64,000 bases of DNA from Acinetobacter geminorum (GCF_013009345.1 NZ_JABELE010000003.1:210242-274241), one strand, 5' to 3'. Positions 39,401 to 49,850 are shown, counted from the first letter of the stretch. The notes: generated by a model from the letters alone, not told the origin. Made by a program: numbers and translations.

Positions 39401-40858
39401 TTAAAAGCGCTCACTTAAAGTTTGTTTTATTTTTTCCAAAGGATTCGTCGTGGTATTTTCTTCGGTACTCGGTTTTGGGATTGGTAAAGAAATAATAACC
39501 TCTAAACCACCTTGTTCACGGTTATGAATTTGAATCTCGCCATGATGAATATCGACAATACGTTTAACAATAGCCAGTCCAAGACCACTACCTTGAATGG
39601 TTCTTGCTGAGTCTCCGCGAACAAAAGGTTGCATTAACTCTTCAATTTGATCTGCCGGAATACCTTCACCATGATCAGCAACGGTAATTAAAATAGATTC
39701 ATTTTCAACTTTTGCACTGAGCTCTATCGGTTCAGCACCATAGCGTTTCGCATTATTAATCAAGTTGGCAATAAGCCTTTTTAAAGAAAGACTACGTGCC
39801 GGAATAATAGGTACATCCTGCATCTCGAAGTGAATATCGAGAGGTTTAAATTGCACAACAAGTTCTTGCAAAAGCATGTTGATATTGGTGTCTTTCAACT
39901 CCTCATCTGAGCCATCGCGCATGTACGAAATAAACTGATTAAGAATTGCATCCATATCATCTACGTCATAGACCAAACCTTCACGCAAAAACTCATCAGG
40001 CAGCATCTCTGCTGTTAAACGTATGCGTGTAAGAGGAGTGCGTAAATCATGTGAAATACCTGCCAACATAATACGTCGCTCACGCTCAGTCTGATCGAGT
40101 GTGTAGACCATACGATTAAAGGCTTGGTTTACTTGACGAATTTCTAGTGGTCCATGATTGGTATCAAGGTACGGCGCGGTTCCAGATTTACTGTATTCAT
40201 TGGCAGCATTCTGCAAACGACGCAGGGGGCGGTTCATCTGTCGAACCAAAATTAAAATAATGATAGCCGACAGTAATGGAACACCCACGACCCAACCCAC
40301 TAAAAGTTCAGGACTATAGTTGGCATAGGTTTTTAAAGGCTCACGAACCCAGTTCCCATGCATTTCAGGAGTTTGAATCCAAATGCGTGGGCTCGGTTTA
40401 AACTGGAAATAAACGGTAACGTCTTTAGTCCCGATCTCATTTGCCAGCTTTTTTTCGACGTGATTGGTAAAAAACTCGGCAATGACCTTTTCTCGGACAC
40501 TTGGATATTCTTTTGGGTTGGTAATGTATTCAATTCCAACACGATTACGTAACCACTCATCAACATCGACTTCATTTTCACGATGAAAAATTCGTATATC
40601 AGGATTGTTGACGAGCTCAAGCTCAACCGCAAGATAACGGGCGTGCTGTTGAATTTCAGGTAAATAAAGAGTGCGCCAAAAGAACCATAACGACATAAAT
40701 AAGCTAAAGAATACCACCAGCAGTACCAAAATAGTGGTACGCATGGCAGCAGAACGTGGCTTTATTTTGTCGAGAAAACGTTCCCATCGAGTCCGTTTAC
40801 GCTCTGAGTAGGTCACGTAATCGGTAAAGTTCTGTGGAGCGATTGGTTCTAAACTCAC
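39401..40858 (-). CDS. envZ: Osmosensor histidine kinase EnvZ
   Basis: The 485-residue inner-membrane kinase has a cytoplasmic N-terminal segment of about 40 residues, a first helix at 41-62, a periplasmic part (63-185), a second helix (186-205), a HAMP segment and a kinase core. The phospho-accepting His270 is in LAGISHDLRTPLTR. ATP-binding boxes are N (LINNAKRYG), G1 (VADHGEGIP), F (FVRGDS) and G2 (GSGLGLAIV). The start is GTG 40858, 17 bases after the ompR stop, so the two are an operon. In Acinetobacter this pair affects membrane and virulence traits; the signal is not evident from the sequence. Confidence 0.94.
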   Translation of the reverse strand: MSLEPIAPQNFTDYVTYSERKRTRWERFLDKIKPRSAAMRTTILVLLVVFFSLFMSLWFFWRTLYLPEIQQHARYLAVELELVNNPDIRIFHRENEVDVDEWLRNRVGIEYITNPKEYPSVREKVIAEFFTNHVEKKLANEIGTKDVTVYFQFKPSPRIWIQTPEMHGNWVREPLKTYANYSPELLVGWVVGVPLLSAIIILILVRQMNRPLRRLQNAANEYSKSGTAPYLDTNHGPLEIRQVNQAFNRMVYTLDQTERERRIMLAGISHDLRTPLTRIRLTAEMLPDEFLREGLVYDVDDMDAILNQFISYMRDGSDEELKDTNINMLLQELVVQFKPLDIHFEMQDVPIIPARSLSLKRLIANLINNAKRYGAEPIELSAKVENESILITVADHGEGIPADQIEELMQPFVRGDSARTIQGSGLGLAIVKRIVDIHHGEIQIHNREQGGLEVIISLPIPKPSTEENTTTNPLEKIKQTLSERF

Positions 40859-40875
40859 TCTATTTTATCTCAAGC

Positions 40876-41640
40876 TTATTCAGCACCATCTGGAACGAAC
40901 ACATAGCCGACACCCCATACAGTTTGGATGTAACGTGCACGTGCAGGGTTATCTTCAATTAAACGACGTAAACGAGAAACTTGAACGTCAATTGAACGTT
41001 CCATCGCACCCCATTCACGGCCACGCGCTAAGTTCATCAGTTTATCGCGTGTTAAGGGTTCACGTGGGTGTTGTACTAATGCTTTTAATACTGCAAATTC
41101 GCCAGTTGTTAAGGTAACGATTTGTCCTTCACGTGTCAGCGTACGAGTAGACAAGTCTAGAGACCATGGACCAAAGCTTACAACTTCAACTTGTTGGCTT
41201 GGTGCGCCCGGAACTTCACGAACTTGGCGACGTAATACTGCACGGATACGTGCTAAAAGTTCATTTGGGTTAAATGGTTTTGGTAAGTAGTCATCTGCAC
41301 CAGCTTCAAGACCTGCAATACGGTCTGAATCGCTACCACGTGCTGTTAACATGATTATTGGCGTGTCAATATTTGATTGGCGTAAACGACGGCAAATACT
41401 TAAACCATCTTCAACCGGTAACATAAAGTCGAGTACGATAAGTGAAAATAACTCACGTTGTAATAAGCGGTCCATTTGCGAAGCATCGTGGGCAGTTTTT
41501 ACAACAAAGCCTTTATCTTCCAAAAAACGTTGCAAGAGGGTACGTAAACGCACATCGTCATCGACCACTAAAATACGTTCGACACGATCCGTTTCGTTGT
41601 GTACGGTTTCAGGATGTTCAGCAGGTACAACTAAACTCAT
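40876..41640 (-). CDS. ompR: Response regulator OmpR
   Basis: The 254-residue protein has a receiver domain with the acidic pocket VVDDDVR, phosphorylation site Asp71 in LIVLDFMLP and the Lys of PKPFNPNELLARI, followed by a winged-helix DNA-binding domain (SFGPWSLDLSTRTL ... IQTVWGVGYVFVP). The extra N-terminal 16 residues relative to E. coli OmpR are in frame and follow a clear GGGAGTAC ribosome site, so they are real. A TATACT box on the minus strand (41711-41716) is a likely -10. Confidence 0.96.
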   Translation of the reverse strand: MSLVVPAEHPETVHNETDRVERILVVDDDVRLRTLLQRFLEDKGFVVKTAHDASQMDRLLQRELFSLIVLDFMLPVEDGLSICRRLRQSNIDTPIIMLTARGSDSDRIAGLEAGADDYLPKPFNPNELLARIRAVLRRQVREVPGAPSQQVEVVSFGPWSLDLSTRTLTREGQIVTLTTGEFAVLKALVQHPREPLTRDKLMNLARGREWGAMERSIDVQVSRLRRLIEDNPARARYIQTVWGVGYVFVPDGAE

Positions 41641-42297
41641 GATGTACTCCCTTTTAAAGTCATAATTTATATATTATTGGGTCGGATAGGCTTATTGCCA
41701 ACAAGCCCTCAGTATAATGCCGATGTTCTTGTTTAGACTATGTATCAATTTGCTCAAAATTACAATTTTCAAGGTGGTTTGAAACCAAAAAACAACATCT
41801 TAAGCCCATAATTTAGCAAAGATAGATCTAAAACAACAAATAGTTAAATTTTCAATAAATTTCTAATTACTCAATAGTAATAACTAATTGTTTCAAATCA
41901 GTTATTTGAAATAAATATAATAGGCTTTTGATTGTTGAATAAGATAAAAAAACTGAGTAAATAACAAATTAGAAGAATAAAGTAGTGCTCAACCTTAATA
42001 TTTTTGTCTTTTGGGCTATGTATCAATATGATCAATTTCTCATAAATTATATTAATTTTTTTCCACGTTCATGACACAAGTCATACGTTTATATTTTTTA
42101 AAGATTAAAAGGGAGGGTTCGCTCTCAAATTTTTCATACTTAAATCACTGTTTTTATGTGCTCTAGTAGTCGTAAAAAGTATAAATATTCAGAGTCAATA
42201 CAAAAAAACGTTTTGAATACGCAAACAAGTGTGGATTTTATGGGCTTGGTCTTTATAATCAGTGCTTTTAAACTTTATCCTTGTGGGATCAAACACG
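41641..42297. other. Long AT-rich intergenic region between ompR and tex
   Basis: No ORF or RNA gene was recognised. It holds the minus-strand ompR promoter region near 41711 and an inverted repeat TTTCAAAT/ATTTGAAA (41891-41911). It also holds ATGAC-ACAA-GTCAT (42071-42084), a 12-base direct repeat CTATGTATCAAT (41738 and 42016) and a TATAAT box at 42254-42259 that may serve tex. The inverted repeats are candidate regulator sites. Confidence 0.4.
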
Positions 42298-44646
42298 ATG
42301 ACTGACTTAGTTCAGCAGTTGGCAAGTGAGCTTGCCGTACGTCCAAACCAAGTAGAAGCTGCCATCCGCTTAATTGACGAAGGTGCCAGTGTTCCATTCA
42401 TTGCCCGTTACCGTAAAGAAGTAACACAAGGTTTAGATGATACGCAGTTACGCCAATTAGATACTCGTTTAGCGTATTTACGTGATTTATATGAGCGCCG
42501 TGAAAAGGTCATTCAGTCTTTGCAAGAACAGAATAAATTGAATGATGACTTGTTGGCGCGGGTGAATGCAGCCGAAACAAAAAATGCTTTAGAAGAAATT
42601 TATGCACCGTATCGTCCTAAGCGTACAAGTAAGTCTTTTAAAGCAAAAGAAGCAGGTTTAGGACCAATTGCTGAAAAAATTATTGCAGAACAAGTTGACC
42701 CAACAGAAGCATTGGCTGGGTTTAGTCATGAAGACTATCCAGATGTTGAAAGTCAGTTAGATGCGATCCAGCATATTCTGATTGATGACTGGGCACAAAA
42801 TATTGCGCTTACTACAGAATTAAAAGCAACTTTTGCAAAAACTGCGGTTTTAAAAAGTACAGTTGCTTCTGAAGAAAAGAAAGAAGTCGGTAAAAAATTC
42901 CGTGATTACTTTGAATTTTCTGAAGGTTTAAATAAATTACCTTCACACCGTTTATTGGCGATGTTACGTGGTCGTCAAGAAAATGTATTAGGTTTAAAAG
43001 TTGATGGTGAAGATGATGCACCATTAGCGCGTATTGAAACTGAATACAACCTTGAGCAAATTCAACCCCAAGTACGTCAAGATTTCTTAAAACAAACTGC
43101 AAAATTATTCTGGTTGGGTAAAGTTCGTCCTCAAATTGAGCATTCATTGCTAACAGAGAAACGTCTTACTGCCGAAGCAGAAGCAATGCAGGTATTTGCT
43201 GAAAATCTTCGTCATTTATTATTATCAGCACCAGCGGGTGGTCGTACTACTTTAGGTGTTGACCCTGGTATTCGTACTGGTGTGAAACTTGCGGTGGTAA
43301 GTGATGCAGGTGATGTACTTGCTCATAGCACGATCTATCCATTCGCGCCTAAAGAAGATAAAGAAGGTTCTATTGCTGAACTTGCACGTCTATGCCGTGA
43401 ATATAATGTAGAGCTTATTGCTATTGGTAATGGTACAGCTAGCCGTGAAACGGAAGCTGTAGTGGCTGAAATGATGGCTGCTAATACAGACCTTAAATTA
43501 ACACGTGTGACTGTAAGTGAAGCGGGTGCATCTGTTTACTCTGCAAGTGAGCTTGCAGCGGCTGAACTTCCAGAGCTTGATGTTTCAATTCGTGGTGCAG
43601 TGTCGATTGCTCGCCGTTTACAAGATCCACTTGCTGAACTTGTTAAGATTGATCCGAAATCAATTGGTGTAGGTCAATATCAACACGACGTAAATCAAAC
43701 TGGTTTGGCTAAAACGCTTGACGCAGTTGTTGAAGACTGTGTGAACGCTGTTGGTGTTGATGTAAATACGGCGTCACCAGCAATCTTGGCTTACATTGCG
43801 GGTTTAAACAAAGCAATTGCTCAGCAAATTGTTGAATACCGTAAAGAGCATGGCCGTTTTGATAACCGTCAAGCTTTGAAAAGCGTACCACGTTTAGGTG
43901 AGCGTACTTTTGAACAAGCGGCTGGTTTCTTACGCATCCAAAATGGTTCTGAACCTTTAGATGCTTCTGCTGTTCATCCTGAAAGTTATGGTCTTGTTGA
44001 GAAAATTGTTGCAGCAAAAGCGACAACTGTGAAAGACATCATTGGTAATACTGAAATCATTCGCCAAGTAAAAGCTGATGAATTTGTTGATGACAAATTT
44101 GGTTTGCCAACAGTACAAGACGTATTAGCTGAACTTGAAAAACCGGGTCGTGACCCGCGTCCAGAGTTCCGTACTGCTAAATTCCGCGAAGATATTACTG
44201 AAGTGGGCCAATTAACTGAAGGTATGCAACTTGAGGGTGTGATCACTAATGTCACAAACTTTGGTGCTTTCGTTGATATTGGTGTACATCAAGATGGTTT
44301 AGTTCATATTTCTGAATTAGCGAATGAGTTCGTTTCTGATCCGCATAAAGTTGTAAAACCGGGCCAGATCGTACAAGTGCGTGTTATGCAGGTTGATGTT
44401 GAACGTAACCGCGTGAACTTAAGTATGCGTGCTGAAGGTTCTGCACCTGTAAAAGCACAGCGCCCACCACGCCGTGAACAAAATACAGAACAGCGTTTTG
44501 AGCGTAAGCCTCAAGGTAAACGTCCTCAACCACGTAAAGATCAAGCTGAACGCCCTCAGCGTAGCAAACAGGAAAAACCACAAGAACAAAAGATTGGTGG
44601 TTTAGGTGCATTGTTACTACAAGCGGGAATTAAAGGTTCTAAATAA
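42298..44646 (+). CDS. tex: Tex family transcription accessory / RNA-binding protein
   Basis: The 782-residue protein has the full Tex plan: an N-terminal helical region (SVPFIARYRKEVTQGLDD), a YqgF/RNase H-like core (TTLGVDPGIRTGVKLAVV, AIGNGTASRETEAV), helix-hairpin-helix repeats (SPAILAYIAGLN) and an S1 RNA-binding domain at about residues 640-715 (VITNVTNFGAFVDIGVHQDG). The tail (715-770) is rich in Arg, Lys, Gln and Pro and extends the RNA-binding surface. Tex is essential or stress-relevant in several bacteria and acts in transcription. ATG 42298 is preferred over an upstream TTG at 42262. Confidence 0.95.
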   Translation: MTDLVQQLASELAVRPNQVEAAIRLIDEGASVPFIARYRKEVTQGLDDTQLRQLDTRLAYLRDLYERREKVIQSLQEQNKLNDDLLARVNAAETKNALEEIYAPYRPKRTSKSFKAKEAGLGPIAEKIIAEQVDPTEALAGFSHEDYPDVESQLDAIQHILIDDWAQNIALTTELKATFAKTAVLKSTVASEEKKEVGKKFRDYFEFSEGLNKLPSHRLLAMLRGRQENVLGLKVDGEDDAPLARIETEYNLEQIQPQVRQDFLKQTAKLFWLGKVRPQIEHSLLTEKRLTAEAEAMQVFAENLRHLLLSAPAGGRTTLGVDPGIRTGVKLAVVSDAGDVLAHSTIYPFAPKEDKEGSIAELARLCREYNVELIAIGNGTASRETEAVVAEMMAANTDLKLTRVTVSEAGASVYSASELAAAELPELDVSIRGAVSIARRLQDPLAELVKIDPKSIGVGQYQHDVNQTGLAKTLDAVVEDCVNAVGVDVNTASPAILAYIAGLNKAIAQQIVEYRKEHGRFDNRQALKSVPRLGERTFEQAAGFLRIQNGSEPLDASAVHPESYGLVEKIVAAKATTVKDIIGNTEIIRQVKADEFVDDKFGLPTVQDVLAELEKPGRDPRPEFRTAKFREDITEVGQLTEGMQLEGVITNVTNFGAFVDIGVHQDGLVHISELANEFVSDPHKVVKPGQIVQVRVMQVDVERNRVNLSMRAEGSAPVKAQRPPRREQNTEQRFERKPQGKRPQPRKDQAERPQRSKQEKPQEQKIGGLGALLLQAGIKGSK

Positions 44647-44661
44647 GAGTCTTTAATTGAT

Positions 44662-44690
44662 AAAAAGGCCTCCAATTGGAGGCTTTTTTT
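44662..44690 (+). terminator. Terminator of tex
   Basis: AAAAGGCCTCC and GGAGGCTTTTTTT flank AATT; T run follows. Confidence 0.88.
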
Positions 44691-44944
44691 ATGGGTTAAA
44701 ATATTACTTTTTTAATAATTATATAAAAGCGAAATAAGAAAAAAACAGTCGTAAAGATGAGGTGAATCTTAAGATCAACAAATCATTGTTAAATACACAA
44801 TTAAATACACAACGTTATAGCATAACTAAACTTTAATGATATTCAGTTGTTCGACATCATCAACCCAGCCTTGAAGTATTTACTCACTTTCAGGCTGTAA
44901 TAGTACAACTTTGCTTATTTCTTTTTATTATAAATGGTTGTTTT

Positions 44945-47131
44945 ATGTCGGTTTTAAACCTGAAAAATAGATTTCATTTAAAAGACCTCTTATCCGGGGT
45001 TGTCGTATTCCTCGTGGCATTACCGCTGTGTTTGGGTATTGCTTTAGCCTCAGGTGCTCCCATCATCTCTGGTATTATTGCAGGTATTGTGGGCGGCATT
45101 ATTGTGGGTTTACTAAGTGGTTCTCACATTAGCGTTGCAGGCCCAGCGGCAGGGCTGACTGCTGTCATCCTTGTACAGTTAGAACAATTAGGCGGCAATT
45201 ATGCCGCCTTTTTATTATGTATTATTTTTGCCGGTGTCCTACAAATTCTATTTGGATTATTTAAGTTAGGTTTTTTTGCGAACTTTATTCCAAATAATGT
45301 CATTTTGGGATTACTAGCCGCTATTGGCGTGATTCTGATTGCCACGCAATTACCTTATCTGTTTGGACTTTCTGATTTTTCATGGAAACAGGTTTGGACT
45401 TCAACACCAGATGCATTCCTTCAACGTTTTGATGGAGGTGCTGCGCTTATTGGCTTGCTCAGTTTATTTTTAATTTTAGCGTGGGATAGCAGTCCGCTTA
45501 AAAAATTAGCTTTACCTTCCGCTTTGATTGCGGTTGTACTAGCAGCAGTTTTAAATTTTATTTTAGTGAGTATGGGCTCTTCATGGGCAGTACAAATTGA
45601 TAACCTCATTCAATTGCCGAATATATTACAGGCACCCGAAAAAGTATTAATTTTCCCTGATTTTAGCTATTTAGCTGAGCCTATGATTTACACAGGGGCA
45701 ATTACTCTGGCTGTTGTGGCATCTTTAGAAACGTTATTGAATTTAGAGGCAGCAGATAAAATCGATCCTCAAAAACGTTCTTCTCCGCCGAACCGTGAAC
45801 TCTGGGCACAAGGTACAGGGAATATCGTTTCGGGCTTAATAGGTGGCATGCCCGTGACTTCAGTGATTGTGCGTAGTTCGGTGAATGCAAATACAGGGGC
45901 GCGTAGTAAATGCTCTACCATTATTCATGGCGTATTATTGCTACTGGCAGTTTTGTTCTTTGTGCCATTAATGAACATGATTCCTCTGTCTGCATTGGCT
46001 GCGATTTTAATCGTGACAGGCTTTAAGCTTACTCATCCAAAACTATTTAAACAGCTTTATCAAAAAGGTTGGAAACAGTTTTTACCTTTTATTATTACTT
46101 TAGTTGCAATTTTATTGACCGATCTTTTAATGGGAATCTTAATTGGCCTGTTCACCAGTAGTGCCTTTATTCTCTATGGTAATTTTAATAAAGGTATTCG
46201 TGTTTATAGAGAGAAGCGCTTACATGGCGTAGTGACTCGTATTGAACTCCCATCACAAGTTACCTTTCTTAATCGTTCTGCGCTTATTTCGGCATTAGAA
46301 CATGTGCATAAACATCAACAACTCATTATTGATGCAACTCAGTGTGATTCGATCGATCCTGATATCTATCAAGTTATTCAAGATTATCAAAGTGAAACAG
46401 CTATTAAACGTCAAGTAAACCTTAAATTGGTTGGATTCAAACAGCACTATCAAGACGTTGATGATGCGGTACTTGATATTGATATTAGTACACATGATTT
46501 GCAACAAAAGCTGAGTCCACAACAGGTCGTTAACCTACTTAAAGAAGGGAACGAACGTTTTGTAAAAAATGAACGCCTTCAACGAGATATTTACCGACAA
46601 ATTCGTGTGACTGCAGATGAAGGGCAACATCCGATCGCAGCAGTCCTTGGGTGTATGGACTCACGTGCTCCTACCGAAATGATTTTTGATGTGGGTATTG
46701 GTGATCTGTTCAGCTTGCGAATTGCAGGTAATATTGCTGGGCAAAAAGTATTGGGTTCACTTGAATTTGCGTGTCAGGCTAAAGGTTCTAAAGTAATCGT
46801 TGTTTTAGGACATACTGATTGCGGTGCGGTGACGAGTGCATGTCAATTGCGTTTAGAACAAAAACAAGTATCTGATGTGAAGGAAATGCCACACATTCAA
46901 TATGTGCTTGGACCATTAATGCATTCGGTTGATAGCGTATATGACATTATGCAACCACGTGAATTAGGTAATGCTTTTATTAGTCAAGTCACAGCAATGA
47001 ATGTTCATTACAACATCCAGTACATTATTAATAATAGTAGTGTGCTTAAAGATATGGTTGATCGAGGTGAGATCGTAGTTGTGGGTGCAATTTATGATGT
47101 AAAAACAGGGCACGTTCAGTTTCTTGATTGA
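44945..47131 (+). CDS. SulP-family bicarbonate transporter fused to a beta-carbonic anhydrase
   Basis: The 728-residue protein has an N-terminal SulP transporter (about residues 10-400, ten or more helices: VALPLCLGIALASGAP, GSHISVAGPAAGLTAVI), a degenerate STAS-like segment (400-510: LIIDATQCDSIDPDIYQ) and a C-terminal beta-carbonic anhydrase. The zinc ligands are visible: Cys570 in GCMDSRAP, His623 and Cys626 in GHTDCGAV, with Asp572 and Arg574 of the dyad. This arrangement allows uptake of bicarbonate and immediate interconversion with CO2 on the cytoplasmic side. It is monocistronic with a long upstream gap (44691-44944) in which I see no other gene. Confidence 0.92.
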   Translation: MSVLNLKNRFHLKDLLSGVVVFLVALPLCLGIALASGAPIISGIIAGIVGGIIVGLLSGSHISVAGPAAGLTAVILVQLEQLGGNYAAFLLCIIFAGVLQILFGLFKLGFFANFIPNNVILGLLAAIGVILIATQLPYLFGLSDFSWKQVWTSTPDAFLQRFDGGAALIGLLSLFLILAWDSSPLKKLALPSALIAVVLAAVLNFILVSMGSSWAVQIDNLIQLPNILQAPEKVLIFPDFSYLAEPMIYTGAITLAVVASLETLLNLEAADKIDPQKRSSPPNRELWAQGTGNIVSGLIGGMPVTSVIVRSSVNANTGARSKCSTIIHGVLLLLAVLFFVPLMNMIPLSALAAILIVTGFKLTHPKLFKQLYQKGWKQFLPFIITLVAILLTDLLMGILIGLFTSSAFILYGNFNKGIRVYREKRLHGVVTRIELPSQVTFLNRSALISALEHVHKHQQLIIDATQCDSIDPDIYQVIQDYQSETAIKRQVNLKLVGFKQHYQDVDDAVLDIDISTHDLQQKLSPQQVVNLLKEGNERFVKNERLQRDIYRQIRVTADEGQHPIAAVLGCMDSRAPTEMIFDVGIGDLFSLRIAGNIAGQKVLGSLEFACQAKGSKVIVVLGHTDCGAVTSACQLRLEQKQVSDVKEMPHIQYVLGPLMHSVDSVYDIMQPRELGNAFISQVTAMNVHYNIQYIINNSSVLKDMVDRGEIVVVGAIYDVKTGHVQFLD

Positions 47132-47146
47132 TCAGTTCTTTAGTTA

Positions 47147-47175
47147 AAAAAAGCGCCTTATTTAAGGCGCTTTTT
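47147..47175. terminator. Bidirectional terminator
   Basis: AAGCGCCTTA and TAAGGCGCTT form a 10-bp stem with A and T runs, between convergent genes. Confidence 0.85.
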
Positions 47176-47199
47176 ATTCGTTATGCGATTGACTCAAAA

Positions 47200-48090
47200 T
47201 TACCAGTGTTCACCTGGGAAAATACGTGCATATGCTTTTTGTGCCCAGTTTAATTTCTCGGTTTTTTGTCCCTTCGCTGCATCTGAACTTGGGAATAAAC
47301 GGAAACCAATCGACATGAACATATTATTAATGCCTGGCGCTACAGAATAAGTCATTGAAGCTAAGCGGCCTAAGTTAGTTGCCATACGTTTTGGACGTTT
47401 CACAATTGCATAAGCAATTAGGTCAGCGGCCTGCTCAGGTGAAAGTGTTGGTACATATTTATAAATTTTAGTTGGTGCAATCATTGGAGTACGAACCAAT
47501 GGCATATAAATTGAAGTAATCGCAATTTTGTGTGCATGAACTTCGGCAGATAGGCAGCGGCTAAATGCATCAAGAGCGGCTTTAGATGCGACATATGCAG
47601 AGAAGCGAGTAGCGTTTGCTAAAACACCAATCGAGCTAATATTAATGATTTGTCCGTCTTTACGCTGAATCATATGCGGCAAGATATTGAGAACTAGACG
47701 AACCGCGCCAAAATAATTTAATTGCATTGTGCGTTCAAAGTCATGAAAACGATCATAAGATTCATGTACAGCACGGCGAATAGAGCGACCTGCGTTATTA
47801 ATTAAAATATCAATGTGATCAACAGTCGCTAAAATTTCTTTAGATACTTGGTCAATCATTTCCATATCGTTAAGATCACACGGGAAAATTGATGCCTTAC
47901 CGCCACGTTTTTCGATATCTGCTTTTACTTCTTCCAAAGTTTCTTGAGTACGGGCAACCAGTAAAACATGGGCACCAGCATCAGCAAGTTTGTTTGAAAT
48001 CGTTAATCCGATTCCACTCGAGGCGCCTGTCACCAAAATGACTTTATCTTGTACCTTTTCCTGGAACAGAGCTTCTAATTTTTTATTCAC
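47200..48090 (-). CDS. acr1: Fatty acyl-CoA reductase Acr1 (short-chain dehydrogenase fold)
   Basis: The 296-residue SDR enzyme has the cofactor motif TGASSGIG (21-28), NNAG (98-101) and catalytic Ser152/153, Tyr166 and Lys170 (SAYVASK). I recognise the whole sequence as Acr1 of A. baylyi (295 residues; shared blocks HVLLVARTQETLEEVKA, RSIRRAVHES, LSAEV, ARIFPGEHW). Acr1 reduces long-chain acyl-CoA to the fatty aldehyde with NADPH, the first step of wax-ester storage in Acinetobacter. This single-step aldehyde forming activity is known for A. baylyi and inferred here. The gene stands alone. Confidence 0.9.
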   Translation of the reverse strand: MNKKLEALFQEKVQDKVILVTGASSGIGLTISNKLADAGAHVLLVARTQETLEEVKADIEKRGGKASIFPCDLNDMEMIDQVSKEILATVDHIDILINNAGRSIRRAVHESYDRFHDFERTMQLNYFGAVRLVLNILPHMIQRKDGQIINISSIGVLANATRFSAYVASKAALDAFSRCLSAEVHAHKIAITSIYMPLVRTPMIAPTKIYKYVPTLSPEQAADLIAYAIVKRPKRMATNLGRLASMTYSVAPGINNMFMSIGFRLFPSSDAAKGQKTEKLNWAQKAYARIFPGEHW

Positions 48091-48321
48091 AGCATTTTAC
48101 CTAAGTAGGGGCAGGGACTATTTATTCCGGTATGTAATTTTTATTTTTTACAACCGTAGGTTCATCCAAATGAACTCATAAATGTTGTTCTTATCTTAAT
48201 AGATGTTTAAAAATTGTCTAGTCTGTAAATATATGAAATTTAACAATTTATTTAGAGTAAAAACTCTAAAATAGTATCTTAATCCATTAATTATTTTAGT
48301 TATATAATGAACAAAAATATG

Positions 48322-48347
48322 AAAAAAGCCTCTATTTCCAGAGGCTT
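48322..48347 (-). terminator. Terminator of metY
   Basis: AAGCCTCT and AGAGGCTT enclose six bases on the minus strand, followed by a T run, 18 bases after the metY stop. Confidence 0.82.
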
Positions 48348-48364
48348 GATAAATAGTTTAAAAG

Positions 48365-49642
48365 TTATACAGCTGAAAGTGCTTGTTCTAAATCGGCAAT
48401 TAAGTCATCAATATGCTCAATTCCAATGGAAAGACGAACCATATCTTCACTTACACCAGCAGATTTAAGTTCTTGTTCATTAAGTTGACGGTGAGTCGTG
48501 GTTGCAGGGTGGCAAGCCAAACTTTTAGCATCGCCAATATTAACAAGACGAGTAAATAGCTGGAGTGCATCGATGAATCGAGTACCTCCTTCGCGCCCAT
48601 CTTGCACCCCGAAAGATAAAATTGCAGAAGGTTTGCCTTTTACATATTTTTGAGCAAGCTGGTGCTGTGGATGATCTTTTAAACCTGCGTAGTTCACCCA
48701 TTTTACTTTTGGATGGGTCTGTAAATATTCCGCAATTTTTTGCGCATTTTCAGTATGACGTTCCATGCGGAGGTTTAGAGTTTCTAAACCTTGTAAAATT
48801 AAGAAAACACTCAGTGGGCTAATTGCCGCACCTGTATTACGTAATGGCACTACGCGAGCGCGTGCTATATAGGCAGCCTCACCCAATGCTTCGACATAAT
48901 TAACCCCATGATAGCTTGGGTCTGGCGTGTTCAAAACTTTAAAACGCTCTGGATATTTACCCCAAGGGAATTTGCCGCTATCGATAATTGCGCCACCAAT
49001 GCTATTACCGTGTCCACCAATATATTTGGTAAGAGAATGAATAACGATATCGGCGCCATATTGAAATGGTTTTAATAAGGCAGGGGTGGCAACCGTATTA
49101 TCGACGATGACAGGTACGCCATATTCATGTGCAATTTTTGAAATTGCTTCTAAATCGATTATATTTCCGAGTGGATTCCCAATTGACTCAACAAAAACAA
49201 GTTTAGTTTTATCATCAATTAAATTACGTAAGCTTTCAGGCTGCTGATAATCAAAAAAGCGAACTTCAATGCCTTGTTTTGGTAAAGTGTGGGCAAATAA
49301 ATTATAAGTTCCGCCATATAAAGTTGAGACGGAGGCAATGTTGTCTCCTGCTTCTGTAATTGTTTGGACAGCATAGGTAATCGCTGCCATTCCAGAAGCC
49401 AAGGCTAAAGCACCAATTCCGCCTTCGAGTGCAGCAAGACGTTGCTCAAGCACAGCAGTGGTCGGGTTCATAATACGGGTATAAATATTGCCCTGAACTT
49501 TTAAATCGAAAAGGTCAGCACCGTGCTGTGTATTATCAAATGCATATGAAGTGGTTTGATAAATAGGGACCGCAACCGCTTTTGTTGTTGCTTCGGGTGA
49601 GTAGCCAGCGTGAATTGCTAAGGTTTCATCTTTATAAGTCAT
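48365..49642 (-). CDS. metY: O-acetylhomoserine (thiol)-lyase MetY
   Basis: The 425-residue PLP enzyme has the cofactor lysine Lys206 in IHSLTKYIGGHGNS, the preceding VPVIVDNTVATPALLKPF and the phosphate-binding region GMAAITYAVQT. The C-terminal SLACHPATTTHRQLNEQEL is the substrate-arginine region of the gamma-family. It makes homocysteine from O-acetylhomoserine and sulfide (or a related thiol) and so gives direct sulfhydrylation for methionine. ATG 49642 is well supported. It is divergent to ettA with 295 bases between. Confidence 0.93.
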   Translation of the reverse strand: MTYKDETLAIHAGYSPEATTKAVAVPIYQTTSYAFDNTQHGADLFDLKVQGNIYTRIMNPTTAVLEQRLAALEGGIGALALASGMAAITYAVQTITEAGDNIASVSTLYGGTYNLFAHTLPKQGIEVRFFDYQQPESLRNLIDDKTKLVFVESIGNPLGNIIDLEAISKIAHEYGVPVIVDNTVATPALLKPFQYGADIVIHSLTKYIGGHGNSIGGAIIDSGKFPWGKYPERFKVLNTPDPSYHGVNYVEALGEAAYIARARVVPLRNTGAAISPLSVFLILQGLETLNLRMERHTENAQKIAEYLQTHPKVKWVNYAGLKDHPQHQLAQKYVKGKPSAILSFGVQDGREGGTRFIDALQLFTRLVNIGDAKSLACHPATTTHRQLNEQELKSAGVSEDMVRLSIGIEHIDDLIADLEQALSAV

Positions 49643-49850
49643 GATTACTTCATCTTCGTGAGTTAAATATTGAGCGAGTCTAGCCTAAAATTTATGTACA
49701 AAATTGCAGAAATTCTGGTTTGTTTTCTAATTTTAGGAATAAAGATAGAAAAATATACGCTGAAAAGCTGTATAAATCTTATCCATAAACATTTTGCAAC
49801 TTATTGAAAAAGAAAATTGTTTGATAAATCCGTACGATGGAAATCATAAC

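Noticed and set aside
41738..42027. 12-base direct repeat CTATGTATCAAT as ends of a mobile element
   Set aside because: No transposase or inverted ends between the copies; the AT-rich words may recur by chance.
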